A stretch of 64,000 nucleotides of DNA from Cardiocondyla obscurior (lineage: Eukaryota > Arthropoda > Insecta > Hymenoptera > Formicidae): NCBI RefSeq assembly GCF_019399895.1, contig NC_091864.1, forward strand, positions 7,480,001-7,544,000, written 5' to 3'. The notes under the pieces were generated by a model that saw only the letters and a list, made by a program, of their open reading frames with translations, searched no databases and had not been told where the DNA came from. Position 1 is the stretch's first letter, and each line of letters begins with the position of its first letter. Shown one piece after another: positions 26,727 to 38,444 of the stretch. The position numbers were made by a program, and so were the translations under genes.

Positions 26727-29039
26727 CTACGTGTCGAGGGTAGCTGAACGCGCGAACGGTGCGGAGGAACATTTCGCGCTTGCACCGGAGACGCTCTGCC
26801 TGTTACTGTTACGGTTCTTGTCGCCGCGCGACAGCAGACCCTTGGCGGTCTCCTTGAGACTGCATCGCGGACGGAGACTGCTAACGTGTGTACGGCTACT
26901 GCTGTGTGTAAGAGGATGGTGTTGGTGGTTCACCACCAGGGATGCAGAAGACTCACCGGATTCCCAACCGTCCTCGTCACCGGTAGTGTCGCACTCGCTG
27001 CTGTCTGCTTCGCTCGACTCGCTCGGCGTTTCTTGTCCGCCCATCCCCAGCTGCACACCGTCGCCGCTTCTATTCGTCGTTGCTGGCACAGCTGGCGATA
27101 TATTCCCGCCTACGCTATGCATAAATAGACTTACCTGCAAATAAAAAAATTAATTAATTGCATGCACCTCACGCTCGATAGAATAATATTCGAATTTAAA
27201 AACTGTAGCAATGTAATTGATTTTATTTAAAGTTTGACCAATAAGCATTTGACTAAGTATTGAAAATTAAGATAATGGCACGTTGAACACGTGCTTTCAA
27301 AATTCTTATTTTAATTGTACTCAACAAAAATATTTAAACGTTTAATCAAATTATTACTTTTAAGTTGCATTCGATAAATATCTATTTTCTTTCTTAAAGT
27401 TACATTTTATAAATACGAAACAAACGAACTAACTTTAAAATCTGGACTATAGAGTTTGTGATTTTTATCTTTGTGTGCATTATCCAATCCTGATTTATCT
27501 ATCCGTAAAACAAGAGTGGGCGGCATGGGACCAAGACTCGCCAATGATCCAGTTCTAGATTTCACGTGCGACATAACCATTGGTAATTCCATAGCTGTGC
27601 CGTCGCAGCTAAATGCTCTCGTTGATCTTTCAACATGCAATTCGCCATTGTCACACTCAGAATTCGCTTTTTCACGAACAAAAAATGTGTTGAACCAAAA
27701 ATGAAACATTTTCTCCTAAAAAATAAAATACAATTACAGTTCATATATCAAATAAATACAAATGCTGTAAAGAAATAGTAATACGTACCTTTCGTTTCAT
27801 TTTTGGTCTATAATTGTAAAATTCCACCCGTATATCTCCTGTCAGAGCAACGGTGTGTTGCAATGGGATGCAAATAGAAGATGTTCCTTTTCGAACTTCG
27901 TAATCGTCAGAAAATACCCTTTTATTCGATTCCGAAATGACATAATGCAGATCTAAAAATATAATATACAGAAAATGCATTTTACATGAGCTATAACATG
28001 AATAACTAAAAAAAAATAATATAAATATTAATTGTTAATGATAATAAAGTATATAATTTTTATACGTACAGCCTTGACCTCCGTTGAAGATAGGAGCTGG
28101 ATCTAGCTGTATTTTACGTAGTAATAATGTCACCGGTTCGTAAGTAACACCCTCTTGAAGGAGAGTAGCATAATAATCTACATATCTTCTCTGGGATGGT
28201 ATTGTTACACCTTTCCTGAATCGTAGTAAAGCAGAATAAATAAAACAATTTCTAAAGGTGAGGATTATTACGCTCTCAAGTTTTGTAGTATTTACCTATC
28301 GTAAGTCCGTTTAGTTCCGTAATAATTAAGGGCTTCCGTGGCAGTGGGAAATTGTTTGCTGTGAAGTAGATAACAGCATACCATTACACCCGTTCGACCT
28401 TTGCCCGCCTTACAATGAACTACAGCTACATTGTCCTTATCTTGAGATAGCCACGACTGTACATCTTCACAGAAAGGTTTAATCTGTTCCAGCTTTGGTG
28501 GATTGTGATCATCGAACGCGTAAGTAGCCACTCTCTGCTTAAACTTTTTGCAGTCATATGATCGTTCAGAACATCTGAAACATCGTTGTATTATTATATC
28601 AAAGTCATTTATCGTTATTTTAACGACATTAGTCTTTCTAAAAAAAACTTACAAATTATAAATCTTATAATGGTCTTTGTGTTTCGATTCGAGTAATTTA
28701 ACAACGTCATCAATATGATTTCTATACACTCCTTCTAACTTCTCAGCAGGAAAGCCCATTGCTATTAAATTCGCTTTTATATCTATTTTTACAATATTCA
28801 TTAAGAAAAATATCATATTAAAATACATTTTTAGCATATTTGCATTGTTAAGATTAAATATCGAATTTAGCTTAGTATTTAAATATCAACTTAATGTCTA
28901 ATGGTTATTTACTTGCATGTAAGAAAAGGATACAGGTGAGATCAAGATTAAAACCGTCTTCTGTGAAACGTTTGCGGCGCTTACTAACGAGTCCTTTTAT
29001 AGGATTAGTCATTTTCATGTTGCTGATAGTGTTTGCCAT
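26727..29039 (-). CDS. Pten: PTEN phosphatidylinositol-3,4,5-trisphosphate 3-phosphatase
   Basis: PTEN removes the 3-phosphate from PIP3 and opposes insulin/PI3K signalling at the plasma membrane. Exons (minus): 29039-28934, 28782-28653, 28574-28296, 28215-28070, 27952-27789, 27715-27434 and 27134-26727. They join to 504 residues. The start MANTIS resembles insect PTENs. The PIP2-binding basic stretch SKRRKRF is at about 19-25, and the phosphatase loop HCKAGKGRTG is at 132-141 with catalytic Cys133 (human Cys124). The C2 domain follows (GDIRVEFYNYRPK, KMFHFWFNTFF, SPDFKV). The tail is long, Ser/Glu/Asp-rich and ends SATLDT, so it lacks the TKV-type PDZ ligand of human PTEN. The intron before the third exon lies inside a Leu codon that joins YN and CSERSYD, as in the human alignment. 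The last exon begins with a GTAAGT sequence (see findings). Confidence 0.96.
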
Positions 29040-29900
29040 GCTTATCTGGCTTTGTCTTAACTCTCCTGTCTCGACTTCGATTGAATCACCTTCCACCACC
29101 TCCTCGTGGACCTCTTCTTCTGCTTTTTGATTCTCAAAGGTCCTTTTAATCTGTTCGTCGATATAAAAAAAAAAAAAGTAGTGTCATAAAAGAAATTATA
29201 ATGTATCTCAATCCAAATAGTTAAAATATAAATCTCACCTGAGGCTTGTGAGCTTGTGAGGCGTCACACGAGCCCAGTTCTGGTCTTCTTTGTTCCTCCA
29301 GACAAACATGGAGAGGAGTTACGGAAGCCGAGATATGCTCAGAGATTTTACTGTTCAACCTGCCGCTGGTGGGTCTCCTGCAGGAAAAGCATATACCCAT
29401 CAATTCCCAGAACATGTGTTCCTCTACTTAGGCATTGTTTTCATCGAGCATGTCCAGTTTCTCCACTATGAAGTTTGATGCTTGTTCTTGATTGGAAGTG
29501 GATCATTTTAAGATGACAAACTATCACCATCACCAGTCCGATATGATTTCATGTAATACACAGCAAAACGCCACAAAAAAAGCGATGGTATGGCCCTTAA
29601 AAAGCTGCCCACACAGCCGCGACAATAGACAACACAAAATTTAAAGAATGCACACCATACACTCTTTCACAGGATCCAGAACTAAACAGCTACCACTAAA
29701 GACACTGGCCTCAGGATTGTTGCATTGTTCACTGGTGTTTCCTTTCTCCAGTCTTCACTATGATAGGTAATCTGCTTCAAAAAATGACAAGGATGATAAT
29801 CAAGTCGTTAGCTCACCGTTGCCAGCAAAAGAGAAGAGAATAATGTCTCGTTAAGAAGTGAGTTCTGCCTTTACCTGAAGGAGATTGAAAAATTTGCCAG
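29040..29900 (-). promoter_or_regulatory. PTEN leader region with candidate untranslated exons
   Basis: Upstream of the PTEN start codon the minus strand shows plausible leader splice sites: an acceptor near 29148 (CGACGAACAG), a CAG|GTGAGA donor near 29239, an acceptor near 29379 (TTTTCCTGCAG) and a CAG|GTAAAG donor near 29870. No long open frame links them, so they are best read as 5' UTR exons. This is inferred from splice motifs only. Confidence 0.35.
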
Positions 29901-30900
29901 AACGGAAGCAAATGGAATATCAACGGGAGTTGCAGAGCGTGAATTGTCAAGCTACATCGACGCGTATTTATGCCGAACGGTGAAGTCGCGGGCAAGTTGG
30001 CAGGTCGACATCGCGCGATGAGAAGTTAGCGAGGAGTCGCGTTCGCGATCGATGCGATGCAATTCGTCGCGTCGCACCAACCGCGTTCGCTCCGCCGTAC
30101 CGCTTGTCCAGGCAAAAACCACGACGAAGACGAGGACGAGGACGATAGCGACGGCGACAGGGTCCGCGAGGAGCCGCAGGCGAGACGTGACAGGGTTTTA
30201 GGTTAAGCGCACTCGCACTCTTGACGAAAGAGCGAGAGGCGGCGAGAGAAGCGGCTCTCTCGCTCGCACTCGCGCGCGCTCGGCGGCGGTGGCGGCGTTT
30301 CTCGCGACCGACGGCGAGACCGCGGAGAAAGCGGTCTCGTAGCGTCAAGTCGCGCGAGAGCGGGACTTCGCGCACCGGGTCACGGGCACGTCGCACGTTT
30401 ACCTTTTCCCACGGACGGGGGCTGGTCGAAGACGAAAGATACCGTCGACGGACTCGGCGAGTTCAGGTCGAGCGACTGACAACGCTCTCGCGCTGCTCGC
30501 GCTCTCTATTTATCTTTCTCTTGCTTGTTCGCTTCTCTCTTTCTCTCTCGCTCCCTCCCTCCTCCCCCTTCTTTCGCTCGCTCGGTCGTTCTCTTCGTGC
30601 GGACGGACGGACGATAACGGCGATCGTCGTGTCGCTCTTTCGCGACGCCCGGTCGGCCTGGTGACGAGAGGGGCCGCGGGGACGCCCGGGGACGACGGTG
30701 TATTACCGGCACCTCGCTTCCTCACGGCAGCGTCGCCGACGGCACGTAGTACGCTCGACACGCGTCGTTAACGTTAACGCCATGACAGCGTGTACATGTT
30801 CGCACGCGTCTGCATGTGTGCGTGCTTTTTCGCACCCTCCCGCCCCCTGGATCTCCGCGAGCAACCGTGACCAGCGTTCCGTTCCGTTCAGCTCCGTTCC
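29900..30900. promoter_or_regulatory. GC- and CpG-rich island, likely PTEN promoter
   Basis: This kilobase is strikingly rich in CG dinucleotides and in Arg-coding open frames on both strands, unlike the AT-rich surroundings. The open frames overlap each other in all orientations and have no family signature, so I do not call them genes. Its position upstream of the PTEN leader suggests a promoter and first untranslated exon; a AAAAG|GTAAAC minus-strand donor sits near 30402. Confidence 0.4.
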
Positions 30901-32127
30901 GTTTCAGCCCGTTTCGCCTATTCCGTACGTGTACTTATGTCTTCATTGGTGTGCGTACCGTACGTACGCTTGCTTCTCGTTCGGCGTTCACAGACAGGAT
31001 CTTTCGGGATCATAACACGGGTAGAAGGCGTGCAAAAGAAGATAAGAACGCGTCCCTTCGTACGAGCAAACTTCTTCACGAAAAATCTATCAGTTTTTAT
31101 TTTTTACTTCAATCATGTACTTTTTTTTACAGATGAAACCTTTTTACATTGAATTAATCTGTGTATTTAGATAACTAAGTACATATATATTGCTCGTAAT
31201 TATATATATATTATTACAAGCAATAAAAATATTATAAGTGCTAATTTAAATGTATAAGGTGCAGAGTTATGAAATTTTTTTACAGTTTTTTATATTAAGA
31301 AGTGATTCAGCTATGATTTGATAATGAAACTTAAATTATTTTTGTTACATAATACAATATACGAAAATGCATATTTGTGCTATTTAAAAGTAGTAGGTAT
31401 ACTATATAATACATGTAAAAGCATATTGTACATAAAAATCTCACACTATAACATTAAGGTACAGTTCATCAAAGTTTATCTTAAAATTTCAAAATTGATT
31501 ATTTCTGCATTATCATTAATGACAATCAAAAATTATTCTTTTTCACTTTTTTATACAATTTAATGCTCTATTATATGTATATTTAATCATATATGCAAGT
31601 GTCGGAGGTATGTCTATATAAGTAACTGCAATTTAATTATCTATTTTTAATTTATATTATTAAAAAAAAAATTATTTATTTTTTATATATTTATTTCGAA
31701 TTGTAAAAAAAAAAATTTTTTTAATAAGCATACAACAAATCATATCTTCCATAAAAAAAAAATTAAATAAGATAAAATAAAGATCTTGATATAACAGCAT
31801 TAAACACTATACTTCTTAGTTATCGCCTGAAGTCTAACACCATTATCCAGCTTAATTTTATCTTATTATAAAAATTTTTTGCTATATTTTTTACTATCGA
31901 ACTAGAAATATTTCACTCAATTCTATTTATACTATTTCAACATTATGTTTTCATAAAAACTTTTAAACGTTCACGACAGTGAATCCACTTCTAACAATAT
32001 TGAAGTTACAATTTCGTGATGAAGCAGAATATCACGTTGTCGTAACATTATGTAACACACAAAGAACTGTAAAAAAAAAAAAAAAGACAGTCACAGACAG
32101 CAATTAACAAAGAATAAATTTCTTTCC
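30900..32127. other. Intergenic stretch between PTEN promoter and ATAD1 3' end
   Basis: AT-rich, with poly(A) and poly(T) runs and no supported exon. The part next to 32128 should contain the 3' UTR of the minus-strand ATAD1 gene. Confidence 0.5.
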
Positions 32128-33706
32128 TTAATCTAGATCCAGCTGCTTCGTGCTAAGCGTTCCTGTGTGTAATTTTGATGTTCTCATTTTTCTGAATGAT
32201 TTAAGTAAGTCCTCCATCGTGATGGGCCGTACAGTATCGTGAAATTCCTCATCATCTGTGTTATTTTCATATCTAACTCCATCACTGTAAATTAAATAAC
32301 ATTGCAGAAACTGATATAACATAACGATAATTTTGTGTAATTTTGGTATAAAGTAATACAATCCAATTTACTATATGTAAAGCGTTTAAATACGTACTGT
32401 GAATATAAGTAATCTCTTATACGATATATAGACGCATTCCGACAAAGTTCTTGTAAATCAGATCCAGAAAAACCTTCTGTATGTTTCGCTAATGTTCCAA
32501 TTTCCACATTATCCGCAATTGGCTCGTTATTCAATATTAATTGCAAAACTTTTAACCGTTGTTGCTCATTCTGGAATAGATAATACCATTACATTTCACA
32601 TTAATTTATTATGTAAAATTTAAAATTGTATAAACGTATGTACCGGCAGTCCGATATGGAACGTCGCTGGCATACGACGTAGAATTGCTTTATCTAAATC
32701 CTGTGGTCTATTAGTAGCTCCCATTATAATCACAGTACAGTCGGGATCGGTAATCAAACCGTCCCACAAGGACATGAACTGAGCCTTCATCATTGCTGTA
32801 GCTTCATGATCATGTGAATTACGCGCTCTCAAGAACGAATCTGTTAAAATTAAAAATGTATTAAAACATATTTTAAATTGTGACAGAAAGGATATTATAA
32901 TTAACAAATTTTTTGCGAAAAAAAATTTTTAATAAACCGAAATGCATAAAATTTATAATATACCTATCTCGTCGATGAAAATGATGCAAGGCTGCAATTT
33001 CACCGCCAATGAAAAAACGGCGGAGGCCAGCTTCTGGCTTTCTCCATACCACTTATCGGTCAAGATGCTTACATCTAAGTTTATGAAGCGCGTTTTCGCC
33101 TCCCGAGCGGTAGCCTTAGCAATCATGGTTTTACCACAACCTGGTGGACCATATAACAATACTCCCTGAAAATGGCAAGTACAAGGCATGTTTAAGATAT
33201 ATATTTTTCTTTGAAAAAACATAATCTAGTACCTTGGGTGCTTGGGTCAGTTGTGAATCTTCAAACAGCTCCTTTCTCTGTATAGGAAGTATGACTGTCT
33301 CTTTGAGCTCTTGAATAACACTATCAAGCCCGGCAATACTACTCCAGGATACTTTAATATCATTTGGATCTACTAAATGATTAGCTATTATCATTTCATA
33401 GTCTGTTAACTGATCCATATCAAAGGACCGTGCATGTTTATCATTTCCTGCCAATTTACGTAATTGTTCCCTAGCCTGAAACAATTTACATATACCTACA
33501 AACAAACCATCAAATTTTTTTTTTGTAAATATATATATATAACTTGCAACCTTCTTCTTGGCTCTTTGTTTGGTACTTCTGGTTGGATCAAGCTGACTGA
33601 TAAGCCATCTCATGCTGAAGAAACCAATTGCTGCAACACATGTCAATCTTGCTATCAGCATCAACACTTCCTGTCTTGTGAGACCAGCACTTGCTGCCAT
33701 GTTCAT
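32128..33706 (-). CDS. Atad1: ATAD1/Msp1-type AAA ATPase of the outer mitochondrial membrane
   Basis: Msp1/ATAD1 extracts mislocalised tail-anchored proteins from mitochondrial and peroxisomal membranes; the fly homologue is nmd. Exons (minus): 33706-33551, 33475-33233, 33165-32964, 32840-32644, 32570-32398 and 32284-32128, giving 375 residues. Seen in order: an N-terminal membrane segment (about 15-36, MLIARLTCVAAIGFF), the linker phrase ANHLVDP and IAGLDSVI, Walker A GPPGCGKT (about 139-146), the pore-loop region LTDKWYGESQKLA, Walker B IIFIDEID, SDHEATAMM-like SHDHEATAMMKAQF, GATNRPQDLD and Arg-finger RRMP. The C-terminal helix region is FSGSDLQELCR. The first intron has a weak donor (AAG|GTTGCA), but only this border keeps frame. 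Length matches the family (about 360-370). Confidence 0.95.
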
Positions 33707-34989
33707 CCTTTACCCAAATACTTTGATTGCAAAACTTGCCTAGTTGTACTGAAACATTTGACACAGTTACATTTGAAAGCAAAAAAAAAATATTTGTTAG
33801 AAAACGCAACAGCTTTAGAATTGTTAAATAAAAACTGAAAAGTTGCACATGGAATAGTAGAATAAACTTTAGCAGAAGTCTAAATGAACAAAAAATATGA
33901 GGTTTTGTCAATAGTTTTTTACATTCTCGTTTATCGTATTTCGAATAAAAATATGAAAACTTATGGTTTACCTAAACGCAGCAATTTATCCGTAATTATT
34001 ACTGAATCGATGTTGGACAGCAACGCGACAAAGGTTACTCCAATTCGTGACTCCTGATGACCTAACCTCTCGCCAAACACGCAATTTCGTTGAAAAAAGT
34101 GAAACCGCTTATTAATCACTTTTTGATTAATATCAAATGGGATGTTTAAACGAAACTTTTATGTGGTTGAAATTAAAAAATAATTATCTAATTAGACTCA
34201 AGTTAAAATACATTTGAATATGCTACTGAAAAACGCGATATTTGACTACCACCGGTTGTCTCGTATGTGTCTGGTATCAGCCAGTATCATCTACAGTATG
34301 TTGTACGCAGTACAGTCGTGGACAAAAAGGTTGCAATAATTTTTCTTTTTTTTTATAAGTTTAGGAACATCGCTTTAGAAATAGAATGCGAACCGCTACA
34401 TTCGTTCGTGCGTAATACATATATAACATCGTATGTATGTATTGTGCATAGGTGAATTTAGCGGTTCGCATTCTGTTCTTAAAAGCGTGTTCTTAAACTC
34501 GTCACAAAAAAAAAAATGATGCAATTTTATTGTCTACAATGTAGTACACACATGCGTAATTAAAAGTCAGAAACACTCATATTTATTGTATAAAAATTCA
34601 TCAGTTACAGATTTAAAATAGTAGTAGCTTCTTTTTTTAAGGCAAAAATAAATTAATTTTTATTTTATCTAATTTTTTTTATTTTTAGGTTACAGTTAAA
34701 AAAATATTAGACGGTATATCTAACAAGTTATTTATTATTTGACTTGATATTCATCCAACGCCTTTGCTGAATATTAAATTAATAAAATTTAAAACTCAGC
34801 AAGTGTGGTGAATAAAAATATAAAGTTGTAGAAACTCTTGCCCATTTTAAGAAATGGACAAATGCGCGATAGAAAGTACATTTTCTCTCTTTCTAATCGT
34901 GTGGAATCAAGCAGACACAGCATTGCTATTTAAAAAATTCAAGAGTCACAAATAACGATTTTTAATTAGACGTGAGAGTTCGTGATTTG
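33707..34989. other. ATAD1-CCT8 intergenic stretch containing a MITE
   Basis: No coding exon. It holds the promoter side of ATAD1 (both genes are on the minus strand), the 3' UTR side of CCT8 and a foldback element at 34313-34544. Otherwise it is AT-rich. Confidence 0.5.
34313..34544. mobile_element. Foldback MITE with long terminal inverted repeats, TA-flanked
   Basis: The two ends are imperfect inverted repeats: the left begins CAGTCGTGGACAAAAAGG and the right, read on the other strand, begins CTACATTGTAGACAATAAAA. The pairing continues inside: 34359-34398 is the near-perfect inverse of 34459-34498, sharing AGAATGCGAACCGCTA. Both ends abut a TA dinucleotide (34311-34312 and 34545-34546), the target duplication of Tc1/mariner elements. 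No open frame is inside, so it is a non-autonomous relic. Confidence 0.8.
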
Positions 34990-37350
34990 TTACTCGTCTT
35001 CATCGCGGACGCCTCCCGAGGGAAGTTTTGGTCCACCTGCTCGTTTTGCCATAATGATTTGATCCACTTTGAGAACCGCGCACGCCGCATCAACTGCATA
35101 CTTGATCGCCCATTGTTTCGTCAGATATAGATCCAATATTCCAACCTCGATAGTATCGATCAAAGATGCGTTTTCAGCCTGTAATATAATCCATATCGTA
35201 AATTATCTAAAAACATATGTAATGCATATTCATACAAATCATAGTTAAAAAAAGAAAAATAAAAAATATTGAATATATCATTAAAAAAGAAACGTAGGAG
35301 ATAGACGTACATCGATGTCGAAGCCATAGGTTTTCTTTCCTTCCTTGTGCGCTGCATATAATTTCGACACGAGTTCAGAAGCGCGAACGCCGCTGCTCTC
35401 AGCCAACGTTTTCGGGAATATCTCCAGAGCAGTAGCAAATTTATGCGCGGCGTACTGCTGGAGACCGGGTAACGTGTCTGCATATGTCGCTAGCTGTGCG
35501 GCAAGCTCGATTTCGGTGGCGCCTGCACCTGAAACGAATCTACCATCTTTCGTGATACCTTTGAAAGTGTTGACGCCGTCGTCAATCGCGCGCTCGATGT
35601 CGTCCATGTAATTTTCGGTCGAACCGCGCACGAGAACGGTGCTGACGCGGCTCTCTTTTCCCTCCAGCTTGAATACCACCACTATTGTGTCTCCCAATTC
35701 GTCTATGTATACCGTGTCGGCATATCCAAGCTCTTCTTTCGATGGAGGTATCTGTAAGTGAAACCAACGATTGTTATAATATTATTATATAATTTTAATA
35801 TATTACCGTGTACGTTAAATAAAAATATACGGGACCGAAGCAAATAATTTACCAGTTTAGACAACGCGGTGGCACCGACGGTCTTGCAAAGCCGCCTAAT
35901 GTCGAACTTGCTCGGAATACGAACGGCCATAAGATTATATTTGTTCATATAATGTAAGGCCATACTGCCGAACTTTCCGCCGGACACCACCACGTTAGCA
36001 CCGCTGTCAGCAATCGCCTTGATTTGATTTTCCAGAAGCGATTCCTCGCCGCGTGAAAAGTTCAAAAGCTCGTCGGCTGTTTTAATTAGAACGGTGCCTT
36101 TAGTTTCGGTCTGAATTACGTCCACGGCGCAGGTATAAACCGCGATTTTCGCGATCATTTTTTTTGTGACGTCTCCTTCCACGTGGCGCTTGAATACCAT
36201 GCCTTGCATCACTTGGGAGTTGCTTAGGCCACCGCCGAGTATTTTGCAAACTCGCACGTTGTCCACGTTAAACGTAGTTTTCTCTGGCAAAATGGAGACG
36301 CAAGCCTTCGTAACGAGAGAAGCGATAATGTCTTCATTTCCATACTGTTTGCTCATAACAGTGCTTCTAATTCCTTTTTTCACTTGCTCCTCATTTCGCA
36401 CATCTTTCACTTCGTGAACTATCAACGTCGGCAAGATTTCTAGCGCCTTGTTCAATACTGTTTCATAACCTTCGATAATTTCTGAAGTTGTAATGCCCTA
36501 TAATAAAAAAAAAATTATTTTATATTTTTGTTAATTATAAACATAAAATATTTCTAACAAATTTTTTTATTTTATTTTAGTAATACCAGACGAAGCAATC
36601 CTTCAGCGGCATGTAGCAGCTCCCCAGCAAAGATTATAACAAAGTTTGTTCCATCTCCTACTTCTGCTTCCTGCATCTTTGATGCCAAAACCAATAACCC
36701 GGCAGCTGGATGTTCCACTTCTAATTCATTGACAATCGTTACCGCGTCGTTAGTTACGAACAGCTTTTCAATGTGATTGATAACCATCTTGTTCATGCCG
36801 TTAGGACCGTATGCACTTCGTACGGTATCGGCAAACTGCTTGCAGGCCGTAATATTTCTGTAGACTGCCTCTTCCAAGCCTGAGAAGTACTAAAAATATA
36901 AAGTAACCCTTTAAAATCTCAAGCGGTCAAGTCCGACTCGTTACATCGACGAGATCTCTGTCCTAATTAATTAACCATTATACATCAAGCTAGGAAAAGC
37001 TTCCGAAAGCTTTCGGCACACACATACGCACACCAATTCATTTTGAATATTTTCAGAGGCTGGTTTTTTTTTTCAGAGACGCATTTCAGGTATTATTTTA
37101 GAAAGACCGGTCGTCGCTAAGATCTGAAGTTTTCGGGTACGTCAAACAGCGATTTAAAATATCCTTAAAAGGCAAGAACGCGGGATGGTCCCTTCCTCGT
37201 GTACCGGAGCAAGCGGGCGTCGCCAACGAAACCACGCAACGGTCCGTCACGCGCGCGCGGTAAATGATCGCGAGGCGAAATATTACTTACGCGGGCTCCA
37301 TCCTTCAGCATCTGCGCCACGCCAGGCGCTTTCGGTACGTGCATTGCCAT
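34990..37350 (-). CDS. CCT8: CCT8, theta subunit of the cytosolic chaperonin TRiC/CCT
   Basis: CCT8 is one of eight subunits of the ATP-driven ring that folds actin, tubulin and other proteins. Exons (minus): 37350-37291, 36889-36587, 36497-35853, 35751-35311 and 35178-34990, giving 545 residues (human 548). Seen: start MAMHVPKAPGVAQMLKDGAR, NGMNKMVINHIEKLFVTNDA (equatorial nucleotide site), GDGTNFV, SKQYGNE, FNVDNVRVCKILGGG, apical-domain TKGTVLIKTA, CKTVGATALSKL, LRGSTE-like VRGSTENYMDDIERA, and the C-terminal WAIKYAVDAACAVLKVDQIIMAKRAGGPK. The usual GGGATE nucleotide loop of this subunit reads GAGATE here. The first exon is separated by a 401-nt intron and the gene is divergent from the plus-strand gene at 38.4 kb. 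Confidence 0.97.
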
Positions 37351-38444
37351 TATCGTTGGAATATTCGTAAACTCGTTCCTTCACGTGTAAAACCGCAGCC
37401 TGCCGCAGCCTATGATCAAAACTCTGAAGAAGATGAACCAGGCTGGGCAACTCTTCGCGCGATTCACGAACAGAAACTATAGCGTAACTAGTGCGGCTAC
37501 TTCAGGGATTCCAGGTCAGCGCAAAATTCGTCCGCGCATGTTACGGCCATCTTTTTAGGGAGAGCCAATTAAGAAATAGTTGCATATATGGTAGTCTAAA
37601 ATCTAAACAGCTTTGAATACGTATGCGAGACGCTGCGAGACACTGTGAGAGTGCATCAATATTTTTCTACATCTTATTACATTTGACGATTAATATAATT
37701 AAGGTTTCTTGATTAAAGGTAATTATTGTAAACGAACCAAATGACGTGATCAATTTTCAATTGTCATTCAAACCAAAGTTTAACAGGTAATTAGAATTAA
37801 TTATTTATTTTTTTTATATTTTTATATTTATGGAACATAAACGATCGAATCATTTTTAATTAAATAATTAAATATTTTTTCAATCGTCTTTAACGATTAA
37901 TATATATATTATTACAATTGTACAGGGTGTCAGCGATCGAAGACGTTTTAATTTTTTTTTTTTTTTTTTTTTTTTAATAACAGTCAATAATTATACAAAA
38001 TAATATGAGACTTTCCTATTTGTCTCGACAAGTTTTACTCCAATAATTATTTTTATTTGATCGCGGACACCCTGTGCATAAAATATTATGTAGCGCATTG
38101 CCTTCATTAAATACGTCGATCCCTTTTCGAAAGTCATAAACATTAATGTGTATTAAAATGCAAACATTGAATTCACGCATCTCATTAGAATTCAGTAATA
38201 AAAAGATCTTTGAGAAATCTAAAAGAAGTAGAGATAATTTATAAAAATAAAAATACATTAACTTATTTACATTCAAAGTAATTAATACATTAAAATAAAA
38301 TATCTTTTTATTGTTATTCTTTCAGGGACAAATTGTGGCAGAAGTCGCTTGGTAAACATTTGATCGTGTTAGGTTAGGCATTATGTTTGGAAGCGTCGAA
38401 AGACAAAAGTATTTATTGAAAGTGTGCTTTATCTATTTTCGAAG
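37351..38444. promoter_or_regulatory. Divergent region upstream of CCT8 and the 38.4-kb gene
   Basis: About 1.1 kb between two start codons facing away from each other. It must contain both promoters. The middle is interrupted by a small inverted-repeat element (37923-38074). No TATA box could be assigned. Confidence 0.5.
37923..38074. mobile_element. Small MITE-like element with 19-bp inverted ends
   Basis: The left end CAGGGTGTCAGCGATCGAA (37923-37941) and the right end, read on the other strand as CAGGGTGTCCGCGATCAAA (38056-38074), match at 17 of 19 bases. The 152-bp element contains a 25-base poly(T) run and no open frame. The left flank is TA and the right flank TG, so a TA target duplication may have decayed. 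It sits in the promoter interval between CCT8 and the next gene. Confidence 0.8.

Noticed and set aside
29968..30664. Arg-rich open frames of about 142-147 codons on both strands
   Set aside because: Low-complexity Arg/Ser/Ala content from a GC-rich island with no domain or splice partner; better read as promoter/leader DNA.
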